64,000 nucleotides of DNA from Streptomyces sp. NBC_01231 (GTDB taxonomy: Bacteria; Actinomycetota; Actinomycetes; Streptomycetales; Streptomycetaceae): positions 744,001 to 808,000 of the forward strand of contig CP108521.1 of assembly GCA_035999765.1 (NCBI GenBank). Reading direction: 5' to 3'. A program made the translations under genes and the position numbers. A model generated the notes under the pieces. That model was not told the origin of the DNA, did no database searches, and saw only the letters and a program-made list of their open reading frames with translations. This document shows positions 34,924 through 44,326 of the stretch, one piece after another; positions within the stretch are counted from its first letter, which is position 1; every line of letters begins with the position of its first letter.

Positions 34924-37900
34924 GGGGCAGGTGGAGATCTCTGCTGCTCGCCGGAGCGCTGACTGCCATGTCCCTGTCCGGCGCGGGTGTTGTGACATCG
35001 GCCCAGGCGGAGCAGCAGACCCCGGCGCGGCACACCGTCACCTACGACCAGCACTCCGTACTGGTCGACGGAAAGCCCCTGTACATCTGGGGCGCCGAGT
35101 TCCACTACTTCCGGCTGCCCAGCCCCGACGCGTGGCGCGACGTCCTGCAGAAGATCAAGGCGGGCGGATTCAACGCGGTCTCGCTGTACTTCGACTGGGG
35201 TTACCACTCCTCCAAGCCGGGCTCGTACGACTTCACCGGCATCCGTGACGTGGAGCGGCTGCTCGACGAGGCCGAGCGTGCGGGCCTGTATGTGATCGCC
35301 CGACCGGGCCCGTACATCAACGCGGAGGTCTCCGGCGGCGGCATGCCCGCCTGGCGGTCCACGCAGGCCGGCGTGAACCGTACCTCCGAGCCGGAGTACA
35401 TGAAGGCGGCCCGGGAGTGGATGAGCCGGATCAACCCGATCATCGCGCGCCACCAACTCACCCGTGGTACCGGTTCGGTGATCCTGTACCAGATCGAGAA
35501 CGAGTACCAGGGCGGTCGCCACGACGCCGACTACATGCAGACCCTCATCGACTGGGCGAAGGAGGACGGCATCGATGTGCCCACCTTCGTCAACGACGGC
35601 GGCGCCAACCAGAACTGGGTCAGCGGCAAGGGCGCACCGGACATCTACGGCTTCGACGCCTACCCACAGGGCTTCGACTGCAAGGACCCCGACACCTGGA
35701 AGAACCTTCCCGACTATTCGTACGTCAACGAGTGGAAGCCCGAGTCCCCGCTGATCATCCCGGAGGCACAGGGCGGTGCGTTCGACCCCTGGGGCGGCAC
35801 CGGATACCAGGACTGCGCGAAGCTCACCGGCACCGACTTCACCCGGGTGTTCAGCAAGATGAACATCGCCGCCGGAGTGAGCGGCCAGTCCTTCTACATG
35901 ACGTACGGCGGCACCAACTGGGGCTGGCTCGCCGACCCCAACGCGGTCTACACGTCGTACGACTACGGGGCCCCGATCAACGAGTCCCGCCAACTGACGG
36001 ACAAGTACCAGGAGTTCAAGCGCCTCGGGTACATGGTCAACTCCGTCACCTCGCTGGCGCGCACCGACAAGGCCGAGGCCCCCACCCCGACCGACGACGC
36101 GCTGCGCATCGACCGGCGTGTCAACCCCGACGACGGCACCCAGTTCTTCACGGTGCGGCACGCCGACACCCGCGTGAAGGACAAGGACGAGACCACCCTG
36201 TCCCTCTCGGGCAAGGACGGCGACTACCCGCGCGTCCCCCAGCAGGGAACGATCACCGTCGACGGCCGGGACGCCAAGCTCCTCGTCGCGGGCTATGACC
36301 TGGGCGAGAAGCAGCGGCTCGTCTACTCCACGTCGGAGATCATGACGCACGCCAAGATCGGCGACCGGGAGGTGGCGCTGCTGTACGGGCGTGCGGGCGA
36401 AACCGGCGAGACCGTGCTGCGGTATGCCGAGCGGCCCGAGGTCAAGGTCCTCGACGGCGATGTCACCACCACCTGGGACGCCGCACGCGGTGACCTGCGC
36501 CTGAACTACACCCACAAGGGCCTGGCCCGGGTGCTGGTGAACGGCATGGAGCTGCTGATCGCCGACACCGCGGAGACCGCCCACTGGTGGCGGCAGGACA
36601 CCGCCGCGGGCCCGGTCCTCGTACGCGGGCCGTCCCTGGTCCGTACGGCCGAACAGGCGGACGGCACCCTGAAGTTGACCGGTGACTCCACCAAGGCCGA
36701 GAAGATCGAGGTCATCGCGGACGCCAAGAAGGTGACCTGGAACGGCCGCGAGGTCGCGGTCACCCAGGCGCCGCTCCCGGTCGAGCTGCCCAAGCTGACG
36801 ACGTGGAAGTACAAGGAGGAGGCGCCGGAGTCCGCTCCCGGCTTCGACGACTCCACCTGGACCACCGCCGACCACCTCACCGCCAACAACGCGGCGCTGG
36901 CCGGGTCGCTGCCGGTCCTCGCCATGGACGAGTACGGCTTCCACCACGGCAACGTCTGGTACCGCGGCCGGTTCAAGACCACCGGTGCCGCGACCGCGCT
37001 CGCACTTGACGCCAAGACCGGCAACACCGGCCAGTACGCGGTGTGGCTCAACGGCCGCTATCTCGGCAGCTCCGGCGACGGCGCGCACACCTTCGACATC
37101 CCGGCGGGCACGCTGAAGGCCGCCTCGGACGGCGGGGACAACCTCCTTTCCGTTCTCGTGGAGAACGCGGGCCACAACGAGGAATGGGGCCACGACTACT
37201 CCAAGGAGCCGCGGGGTCTGCTCAGTGCCGAGGTGATCGGCGGGGCCTCCACCCTCACCTGGAAGATCCAGGGCAACCGGGGCGGCGAGGACCCGGTGGA
37301 CACCGCACGGGGCCCGTACAACAACGGCGGGCTGTACGGAGAGCGGGCCGGCTGGTCGCTGCCGGGCTTCTCCGACGGCAGCTGGAAGAGCACCACCCTC
37401 GCCCAGCAGACCGCGAAGACCGGTCCCGGGGTGCGCTGGTACCGCACCTCCGCCCCGCTCGACCTGCCGCAGGGCCAGGACAACGCGCTCGCGCTCGATC
37501 TCGCCGAAGCAGGCGGGGGCAAGACCGGCTACCGCGCCCAGATCTTCGTCAACGGCTGGCTGATCGGCCGCTACCTGCCGGGCACCGGGCCGCAGACACG
37601 GTTCGTCATCCCCAAGGGTCTCCTGCGTGAGCAGGGCAGCAACACCATCGCCCTGGCCGTGTGGTCCACCGAGGCCGGCGCGGGCCCGGGTTCGGTGAAG
37701 CTCGTCGACCTCGGCGCCTCGGCGGGCGGGATCAAGGTCGGTACGGTGGCGGCGCCCTCGTACGACGCCAAGACCTACGCGATGCCGACCGCGGGCGCCC
37801 GGGTCACCGTCGACGCCGAGCCGTTCCTGGCCACCGGCACCGCGACCAAGGTCCCCGTCACGCTCAGCGTGCCGAAGGACGCGCCGACGGCCTCGAACGT

Positions 37901-38576
37901 CGCGCTGGCGCTGAAGGTTCCGGACGGCTGGACCGCGACCACTGACGACACGACCCGTTTCGACCAGGTCCGGCCCGGCGGCACCGTGACCGCGGACTAC
38001 ACGGTCACCCCGCCGGGTGACCCGGTCCTGTACGCCGTGCTGTCCGCGACCGCCAAGCTCACCCAGCCCGGTCGTCCGGGGACCGTCACCGGTGTGCGCG
38101 CCGTACAGGTGCCACCGCCCGCGCTGTCCGCCGACGCCTATGTGAGCGACCTGACCCTGGTCAAGGCGGTCAACGGCTGGGGGCCGGTGGAGAAGGACTC
38201 CTCCAACGGGGAGGACGCGGCGGGTGACGGTCGTCCCCTGAGTATCGGCGGCACCACGTACGCCAAGGGCCTCGGCGTGCACGCGAACAGCCAGGTCCGG
38301 GTCTATCTCGGCGGTGGCTGCACCCGGTTCACCGCCACCGCCGGGGTGGACGACGAGGTCGGTGACGGCGGCAGCGTCACCTTCCAGGTGATCGCCGACG
38401 GCCGCTCGCTCACCACGACGCCGGTGGTGCGGGGATCCGACGGAGGCACCGGCATCGACGTGGATGTGACCGACGCCCGTTGGCTGGACCTGCTCGTCGA
38501 CGGTGCCGGCGATGTCTCCTCGGACCATTCCGACTGGGCCGACGCCAAGCTGACCTGTGCGGGAGGCGCCTCGTGA
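34920..38576 (+). CDS. Secreted GH35 beta-galactosidase with jelly-roll, NEW3 and NPCBM (CBM51) domains, copy 1
   Basis: 1218 residues. Signal peptide ~1-30. GH35 barrel ~35-385: HTVTYDQHSVLVDGKPLYIW, FHYFRLPSPDAWRDVLQKIK, acid/base Glu195 in QIENEYQ and nucleophile Glu282 in IIPEAQGG; MTYGGTNWGWLA closes the barrel. Several beta-sandwich jelly-roll domains follow to ~935 (GFDDSTWTTAD, NVWYRGRFKTTG). A NEW3 domain and a C-terminal NPCBM/CBM51 (~1070-1218; GVHANSQVRVYLGGGC) end the protein. CBM51 modules bind galactose and blood-group antigens. It removes terminal beta-galactose from extracellular glycans. Paralogue of the next gene, which it overlaps by 4 nt. Confidence 0.87.
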   Translation: MRGRWRSLLLAGALTAMSLSGAGVVTSAQAEQQTPARHTVTYDQHSVLVDGKPLYIWGAEFHYFRLPSPDAWRDVLQKIKAGGFNAVSLYFDWGYHSSKPGSYDFTGIRDVERLLDEAERAGLYVIARPGPYINAEVSGGGMPAWRSTQAGVNRTSEPEYMKAAREWMSRINPIIARHQLTRGTGSVILYQIENEYQGGRHDADYMQTLIDWAKEDGIDVPTFVNDGGANQNWVSGKGAPDIYGFDAYPQGFDCKDPDTWKNLPDYSYVNEWKPESPLIIPEAQGGAFDPWGGTGYQDCAKLTGTDFTRVFSKMNIAAGVSGQSFYMTYGGTNWGWLADPNAVYTSYDYGAPINESRQLTDKYQEFKRLGYMVNSVTSLARTDKAEAPTPTDDALRIDRRVNPDDGTQFFTVRHADTRVKDKDETTLSLSGKDGDYPRVPQQGTITVDGRDAKLLVAGYDLGEKQRLVYSTSEIMTHAKIGDREVALLYGRAGETGETVLRYAERPEVKVLDGDVTTTWDAARGDLRLNYTHKGLARVLVNGMELLIADTAETAHWWRQDTAAGPVLVRGPSLVRTAEQADGTLKLTGDSTKAEKIEVIADAKKVTWNGREVAVTQAPLPVELPKLTTWKYKEEAPESAPGFDDSTWTTADHLTANNAALAGSLPVLAMDEYGFHHGNVWYRGRFKTTGAATALALDAKTGNTGQYAVWLNGRYLGSSGDGAHTFDIPAGTLKAASDGGDNLLSVLVENAGHNEEWGHDYSKEPRGLLSAEVIGGASTLTWKIQGNRGGEDPVDTARGPYNNGGLYGERAGWSLPGFSDGSWKSTTLAQQTAKTGPGVRWYRTSAPLDLPQGQDNALALDLAEAGGGKTGYRAQIFVNGWLIGRYLPGTGPQTRFVIPKGLLREQGSNTIALAVWSTEAGAGPGSVKLVDLGASAGGIKVGTVAAPSYDAKTYAMPTAGARVTVDAEPFLATGTATKVPVTLSVPKDAPTASNVALALKVPDGWTATTDDTTRFDQVRPGGTVTADYTVTPPGDPVLYAVLSATAKLTQPGRPGTVTGVRAVQVPPPALSADAYVSDLTLVKAVNGWGPVEKDSSNGEDAAGDGRPLSIGGTTYAKGLGVHANSQVRVYLGGGCTRFTATAGVDDEVGDGGSVTFQVIADGRSLTTTPVVRGSDGGTGIDVDVTDARWLDLLVDGAGDVSSDHSDWADAKLTCAGGAS

Positions 38577-41500
38577 ACCTCGCCCGAGTCGGACGGCTGA
38601 GAGCCCTGCTGTCCGCGGCGCTGGCTTCCGTCCTGCTCGCGGTCCTCGCCGCCGCGGTGCCCGCACACGCCACGGTCCCGGCCGACGCCGCGGCCGCCAA
38701 GCCCACGCCCCACACCGTCAGTTACGACAAGTACTCCGTCAAGGTCGACGGCAAACGGCTCTTCGTCTGGTCCGGGGAGTTCCACTACTGGCGGCTCCCC
38801 AGCCCCGACCTGTGGCGCGACGTGCTCCAGAAGATCAAGGCGAGCGGCATGAACGCCGTCTCGATCTACTTCGACTGGGGCTACCACTCCCCCGCGAAGG
38901 GCCGTTACGACTTCACCGGGATCCGTGACGTCGACAAGCTCCTCGACATGGCCGAGGAAGCCGGGCTCTATGTCATCGCCCGGCCGGGCCCGTACATCAA
39001 CGCCGAGACGGACGGCGGAGGGTTCCCCGGCTGGCTGATGACACAGAAGGGACAGGCCCGCTCCACCGACCCCGAGTACCTCGACGCCGCCCGCGAGTGG
39101 CTCAAGCAGATCGACAAGATCCTCGCCCGCCACCAGGTCACGAACGGCACCGGACCTGTGCTGCTCTACCAGGTCGAGAACGAGTTGTACGACCCCGAAG
39201 GTCGCGACTACATCGTCGATCTCTCCAAGCAGGTACGGGCCGACGGCATCACCGTGCCGCTCGTCGGCAACGAGCCGATGCCGCAGTACGCGGGTGGTGA
39301 GGGCCTGGACTTCGTCGGCGAGCTGGACCAGTACAACTCCTTCTGCAAGGGCGAGTGGTGGCTGCCTGCCCTCAAGCGGCAGCAGGACAACGCACCGCTG
39401 TCCATCTTCGAGGCGGGCACCGGCTGGTTCCAGACCTGGGGCGACACCGGCTACGAGAAGTGCCCGGAGAAGATGGGCCCCGCCTACCAGAAGATCGTCA
39501 ACAAGCACGAGGTCATGCAGGGCACGACGATCGAGAACCTGTACATGACCTACGGCGGCACCAACTGGGGCTGGCTCGCCGACCCGCGCCAGGTGTACAC
39601 GTCGTACGACTACGGCGCACCGATCAGTGAGCCGCGCCAGACCGGCGCCGACTACGACGAGATGAAGCGGCAGGGCCTCTTCTACACCACCACCGCCCCA
39701 CTCACGGCCACCGATCCGGCCGACGCCCCCGCCTCCTCCAACGACGCCGTGCACATCGAAGCCCGCGCCAACCCGGACACCAAAACCCAGTTCCTCTACC
39801 TCCGGCACAGCGACCCGATGGCCGACGCCGACGCCACCACCACCTTCGACTGGAAGACCCCGGACGGCACCTATCCGGTCACCGCCCGGCTCAACGGCAA
39901 GACCGGCAAGATCCTCGTCGCCGGCCATGACCTCGGCGGCGGCCAGCGGCTCGTCTACTCCACCAGCGAGCTGCTGACCAGCGCGAAGACCGGTGGCCGT
40001 ACACAAGCCGTGCTGTACGGCGGTGAGGGTGACCCCGGGCAGACGATGCTCCGCTACTCCGCCAAGCCCAAGGTCACCGTGCTCGACGGCAAGGCGGACG
40101 TCAGCTGGGACGCCGAGCGCGGCGACCTGAAGCTGGACTACACCCACTCCGGACTCACCCGGGTCCTCGTCCAGGGCGGCGGCCGCCCCGACCTGCTGCT
40201 GCTCATCGGCACCGACTCCGAGGCCGCCGGCTTCTGGCGGCAGGACACGGCAGCCGGTCCGGTCCTGGAACGCGGCACCGAACTGGTCCGCACGGCGACC
40301 GTCACCGGCCTGGGAACGACGCTCGCCCTCACCGGCGACGCGAAGAAGGCGGGCCCGCTGGAGGTCTTCGCCCCGTCCGGCGTACGGAACGTCACCTGGA
40401 ACGGCGCACCCCTGAGCGTGAAACCGACCTCCTCCGGCAGCCTGTTGGGCACCGTGCCCGGCCCGAAGGACGTCAAGCTCCCCGAGCTGACCGGCTGGAA
40501 GACGTCCGCCGAAACCCCCGAGGCCGCCCCCGGCTTCGACGACTCGTCCTGGACGTACGCCGACAAGCTGACGACCGACAACCCGACCAAGCCCGGGACT
40601 CTGCCGGTGCTCTATCAGGACGAGTACGGCTACCACTACGGCTACGTCTGGTACCGGGGCCGCTTCAAGGCCACCGGCACCGAGAAGTCCCTGTCCCTGA
40701 CCGCCTACGCCACCAACCCGGACACCGGCTCGGCCGCGGTGGGCGCGTACTCGGTGTGGATCAACGGGAAGTTCGCCGGGACGAGTCAGACCGGCCGCAA
40801 GACCTTCCCCATCGCCGACGGTCTGCTGCACAAGGGCAAGGAGAACGTGATCTCCGTCCTGGTCGGCACCATGGGCCACAACGAGGACTTCACCTGGAAC
40901 AGCGACGACCACAAGCAGCCGCGCGGCCTGACCACGGCGTATCTGGCCGGGTCCGACGCGCAGATCACCTGGCGTATCCAGGGTGCGCGGGGCGGCGAGA
41001 AGCCCGTCGACCCGGTGCGCGGGCACATGAACAACGGCGGTCTGTACGGGGAGCGTTCGGGCTGGACCCTGCCCGGATTCCCTGACGGATCGTGGGACGC
41101 GGCCACGCTGCCGACGAGTGACACCACTCCCGGTATCGCCTGGTACCGCACCACCTTCAACCCCCAGCTGCCCACGGGCCAGGACGTCTCCGTCGGCGTC
41201 ACGATCACCGACGATCCCGACCGCGACTACCGCGCCCTCATCTATGTCAACGGCTGGCTGATGGGGAACTACGTCAACGACACCGGCCCCCAGCACACCT
41301 TCCCCATCCCCAACGGCATCCTGCGCGCGGACGGCAAGAACACCATCGCCATCGCCTCGTGGAGCGAGGACGCCAAGAGCGGCGGCCTGGGCAAGGTCGG
41401 CCTGACCACACTCGGCAATGTCACCTCCTCACTGCGCGTCGCCGATGTGGCCTCCCCCGCCTACGACGCCGCCACCTACGCCGACCCGGCCACCCCGGCG

Positions 41501-42298
41501 CGGGTGACCGTCGACTCCCCCGACACCGTCGAGCCCGGCAAGAGCTACCAGGTCACGGCAACGGCCTCCGTACCGGAAAACGGCAAGACGCTCAACGGCC
41601 TCTCCCTGAACCCGAAGCTGCCCGACGGCTGGACCGCCACCCCGGCCGATCCGGTGAAACTCGGCACCCTCGAACCGGGTGGCTCGGCGAAAGCGCAGTG
41701 GACCGTCACCGTGCCCGCCGACCAGAAGACCGCCACCGTCGCCATTCTCCGCGTCACCGCCGACTTCACCCGGGCCGGCAAACCCGGTTCGGTGACGGGA
41801 GAACAGGTGGTCGCGGCGCAGCCACCGCCGCTCACGGCCGGCGACCACTACGTCAGCGATCTGCCGTTCGCCTCCAGCAGCAACGGCTGGGGCCCGGTCG
41901 AACGCGACCAGTCCGTCGGTGAGAACGCCGAGGGCGACGGCCTGCCGCTCACTCTCCACGACACCGTCTACGAGAAGGGCCTCGGCACGCACGCCGCCAG
42001 CAGCGTCCAGGTGTGGCTCGGCGGCACCTGCACCACCTTCCACGCCGCGCTCGGCCTCGACCAGGAGACCTACGGCCGGTCCGACGGCCCGGCCACCGTC
42101 ACCTACACCGTCCTCGCCGACGGAACGCCCGTCTACGAGAGCGGCACCGTCGACCGGGACACCGCGACGAAGAACATCGACGTCGACGTGGCAGGCGCGC
42201 GGCGGCTCGAACTCGTCGTCTCGGACGCCGGGGACGGCAACGCCCTCGACCACGCCGACTGGGCCGACGCCAAGCTGACCTGCGGCGGCGGTGCCTGA
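38573..42298 (+). CDS. Secreted GH35 beta-galactosidase with jelly-roll, NEW3 and NPCBM (CBM51) domains, copy 2
   Basis: 1241 residues from GTG 38573 (GGGAGG upstream, GTGA overlap). Signal peptide ~1-32. GH35 barrel: FHYWRLPSPDLWRDVLQKIK, acid/base Glu204 in QVENELYD, nucleophile Glu280 in SIFEAGTGWF, then MTYGGTNWGWLADP. Jelly-roll domains, NEW3 (SPDTVEPGKSYQVTATASV) and terminal NPCBM (KGLGTHAASSVQVWLGGTC) follow the same order as copy 1. The residues around the nucleophile differ (FEAGTGW against PEAQGGAF), so the two copies probably prefer different galactosides, for example beta-1,3 against beta-1,4, though this is inference. The stop shares one base with the next ATG (TGATG). Confidence 0.87.
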   Translation: MNLARVGRLRALLSAALASVLLAVLAAAVPAHATVPADAAAAKPTPHTVSYDKYSVKVDGKRLFVWSGEFHYWRLPSPDLWRDVLQKIKASGMNAVSIYFDWGYHSPAKGRYDFTGIRDVDKLLDMAEEAGLYVIARPGPYINAETDGGGFPGWLMTQKGQARSTDPEYLDAAREWLKQIDKILARHQVTNGTGPVLLYQVENELYDPEGRDYIVDLSKQVRADGITVPLVGNEPMPQYAGGEGLDFVGELDQYNSFCKGEWWLPALKRQQDNAPLSIFEAGTGWFQTWGDTGYEKCPEKMGPAYQKIVNKHEVMQGTTIENLYMTYGGTNWGWLADPRQVYTSYDYGAPISEPRQTGADYDEMKRQGLFYTTTAPLTATDPADAPASSNDAVHIEARANPDTKTQFLYLRHSDPMADADATTTFDWKTPDGTYPVTARLNGKTGKILVAGHDLGGGQRLVYSTSELLTSAKTGGRTQAVLYGGEGDPGQTMLRYSAKPKVTVLDGKADVSWDAERGDLKLDYTHSGLTRVLVQGGGRPDLLLLIGTDSEAAGFWRQDTAAGPVLERGTELVRTATVTGLGTTLALTGDAKKAGPLEVFAPSGVRNVTWNGAPLSVKPTSSGSLLGTVPGPKDVKLPELTGWKTSAETPEAAPGFDDSSWTYADKLTTDNPTKPGTLPVLYQDEYGYHYGYVWYRGRFKATGTEKSLSLTAYATNPDTGSAAVGAYSVWINGKFAGTSQTGRKTFPIADGLLHKGKENVISVLVGTMGHNEDFTWNSDDHKQPRGLTTAYLAGSDAQITWRIQGARGGEKPVDPVRGHMNNGGLYGERSGWTLPGFPDGSWDAATLPTSDTTPGIAWYRTTFNPQLPTGQDVSVGVTITDDPDRDYRALIYVNGWLMGNYVNDTGPQHTFPIPNGILRADGKNTIAIASWSEDAKSGGLGKVGLTTLGNVTSSLRVADVASPAYDAATYADPATPARVTVDSPDTVEPGKSYQVTATASVPENGKTLNGLSLNPKLPDGWTATPADPVKLGTLEPGGSAKAQWTVTVPADQKTATVAILRVTADFTRAGKPGSVTGEQVVAAQPPPLTAGDHYVSDLPFASSSNGWGPVERDQSVGENAEGDGLPLTLHDTVYEKGLGTHAASSVQVWLGGTCTTFHAALGLDQETYGRSDGPATVTYTVLADGTPVYESGTVDRDTATKNIDVDVAGARRLELVVSDAGDGNALDHADWADAKLTCGGGA

Positions 42299-44316
42299 TG
42301 CCCAGTCTGAGACGAACCGTCCGCCGCGGCTCGGCGGCGCTGGTGCTGGCCGCCCCGCTGCTCGGCACGGCACCGGCCGCCGCCGACTCCGGGGGGCCGG
42401 TCACCGTCACGACACCCGCCTACGAACTGCGCGTCGCCACGGACCGGTTGACCGTCACCACCGTACGGGCGGGCCGGACCGTGCTGGCCACCGCGCCCGC
42501 GGCGTTCCGGTTCCGGATCGGCTCCGACTGGCACATCGTCGGGGAGGTCACCGGCAGCACCCGTGACGGCAACACCCTGCGCGTCACCGCCGCCACCGAC
42601 CTGCCGGACGTCACCGTCGATCTGCGGATCACCCTGCGCTCCGACCGGTACGACATGAACTGGTCTCTGTCGGGCGCACAGGCCGACGCGCTCAGCACGG
42701 CGTACGACCTGAGCAGCGCCGGGCACTGGTACGGGCACGGCGAGAACAGCGACCAGACGGTCCAGCCGTGGCCGCTGGACTCCGGGCAGGTGGTGGACAC
42801 CGGGTTCAGCCCGGCGTCGTACCAGGTGATCTCCCCCTTCTGGTACACCTCCAGCGCCACCGGACTGTGGGCGGACACGAACGACCCGATGGACGTGCGG
42901 ATCAACTCCGGCGGCAACGGGCTCGGCGAGTTCACCGTCACCGGAGACCGACCCGCCGCCTCCACGGTGTTCGTCGAGGACACCCCCGCCGGGGTGTACC
43001 GGGACCACATCGCGCTGGTCGGCAAACCCGAACGCTCCGACACCCCCTACGAGCAGTACGCCACACCGCTCTGGAACTCCTGGGCGCAGCTCTACGGCGA
43101 GCAGACCCAGGAGAACGTCCTCGCCTGGGCCCGTGCGCTGGCCGGCGCCGGGCTCGGCGGGCACGCGGTGCAGATCGAGGAGAGCGTGATCGCCTCGGAC
43201 TTCGGCGAACGCTTCCCCGATCTGCCCGCGCTGTCCAGGCAACTCGGCCGCCTCGGCTTCGACCTCGGTATGTGGACGGGCCTGTACATGCCCGAGACCG
43301 CAGCCAACTTCTCCGAAGCCGTCGACAACGGGTATCTGCTGAAGGACCCGTCCGACCCGTCCAAGCCGTGCCTGTTCACCTGGTGGAACGGCCGCCAGAC
43401 CGGGCTGATCGACCTGGCGAACCCGGCCGCCCGGCAGTGGTACACCGACGATCTGAAGGCACAGACAACGGAGTTGGGGGTAGCCGGGTTCAAGTTCGAC
43501 ACCGCCTTCTTCGACGACCGGTGCGCCCCCTACCCGGGGGCCACCCGCGCCGACTACGTGAAGTACGGCACCGAGCTGGCCGACGAGTTCGACCAGCAGG
43601 GAGCCGGGCTGCGAGTCGCCTGGAACGCCGCGCAGGCCCAGGGCTTCGCCACCCGCACGGCCGACAAGCCGACCACCTTCGCGGGGCTGCGCGCCGCGGT
43701 CTCGGCCAACCTGGCGGTCTCCACGATCGGCTACCCGTTCGTGGAGACCGACATGATCGGCGGCTCGCTCAGCTACCCGCCACCCACCAAGCAGGTCCTG
43801 GCCCGCTGGGCGCAGGCGGCCTCCCTGATGCCGCTGATGTACGCCTCGACCTCGCCCACCGGCGTACGGGACGCGACGACCGGCGAGTGGGTCGGTTACG
43901 ACCGCGGGACGGTCGACCTCTACCGGCAGGCGATCAAGACGCACGAGAAGCTCGCTCCCTACATCTGGGACCAGGTGCAGAGCACCCTGAAGACCGGCGA
44001 TCCGATCATGCGGCCGCTGTTCTTCGACTTCCCGAAGGACGAGGCGAGTTACACGGTCGCCGACGAGTGGATGCTCGGCCCGGCCGTGCTGGCCGCACCG
44101 AAGCTCGACGAAGGCACCACCCGGGACGTCTTCCTGCCCACCGGAACGTGGCGTGACGTCACCAACGGCAAGGTCGTCCGCGGCCCCGTGACGCTCAGGG
44201 GATACGCGGCGCCGCTCGGCGTCACCCCGGCGTTCGTGAACCTCAGGGCCGAGGGCGCCACCAAGGCGTACCAGGCGCTTGCGCGCACCGGCGCGGAACA
44301 GCAAGCGGAACAGTAA
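42298..44316 (+). CDS. Secreted GH31 alpha-glycosidase, single-domain paralogue of the 29884 gene
   Basis: 672 residues. Signal peptide ~1-29. N-terminal beta domain with SSAGHWYGHGENSDQ, nucleophile Asp401 in VAGFKFDTAFFDDRC, acid/base Asp485 in TIGYPFVETDMIGGS, and a C-terminal beta domain ending near ALARTGAEQQ. It lacks the NEW3 and lectin-like modules carried by the first GH31. Aglycone-side loop sequence differs (VQIEESVIASDFG against IQLDDKWESNYGN), so specificity probably differs. Most of the gene is diverged from its paralogue, but 43909-44105 is identical to it. Confidence 0.85.
   Translation: MPSLRRTVRRGSAALVLAAPLLGTAPAAADSGGPVTVTTPAYELRVATDRLTVTTVRAGRTVLATAPAAFRFRIGSDWHIVGEVTGSTRDGNTLRVTAATDLPDVTVDLRITLRSDRYDMNWSLSGAQADALSTAYDLSSAGHWYGHGENSDQTVQPWPLDSGQVVDTGFSPASYQVISPFWYTSSATGLWADTNDPMDVRINSGGNGLGEFTVTGDRPAASTVFVEDTPAGVYRDHIALVGKPERSDTPYEQYATPLWNSWAQLYGEQTQENVLAWARALAGAGLGGHAVQIEESVIASDFGERFPDLPALSRQLGRLGFDLGMWTGLYMPETAANFSEAVDNGYLLKDPSDPSKPCLFTWWNGRQTGLIDLANPAARQWYTDDLKAQTTELGVAGFKFDTAFFDDRCAPYPGATRADYVKYGTELADEFDQQGAGLRVAWNAAQAQGFATRTADKPTTFAGLRAAVSANLAVSTIGYPFVETDMIGGSLSYPPPTKQVLARWAQAASLMPLMYASTSPTGVRDATTGEWVGYDRGTVDLYRQAIKTHEKLAPYIWDQVQSTLKTGDPIMRPLFFDFPKDEASYTVADEWMLGPAVLAAPKLDEGTTRDVFLPTGTWRDVTNGKVVRGPVTLRGYAAPLGVTPAFVNLRAEGATKAYQALARTGAEQQAEQ
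43909..44105 (+). repeat. 197-bp segment identical to 31609-31805 (second copy)
   Basis: Perfect direct repeat at a distance of exactly 12,300 bp, inside the second GH31 gene. The boundary falls at AAGCT (44105), after which the sequences diverge; on the 5' side identity begins at ACGGTCGACCTC. Confidence 0.95.
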
Positions 44317-44326
44317 GGGGCGTCAG

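Noticed and set aside
34761-38666. Very long open frame antisense to the first GH35 gene (over 1,200 codons)
   Set aside because: High GC at third positions leaves the antisense frame free of stops. Its translation is Val/Gly/Arg-rich without family motifs, while the plus strand has clear GH35 domains.
38303-41296. Nearly 1,000-codon open frame antisense to the second GH35 gene
   Set aside because: Same shadow effect; no recognisable domain, and it covers the gene boundary at 38573.
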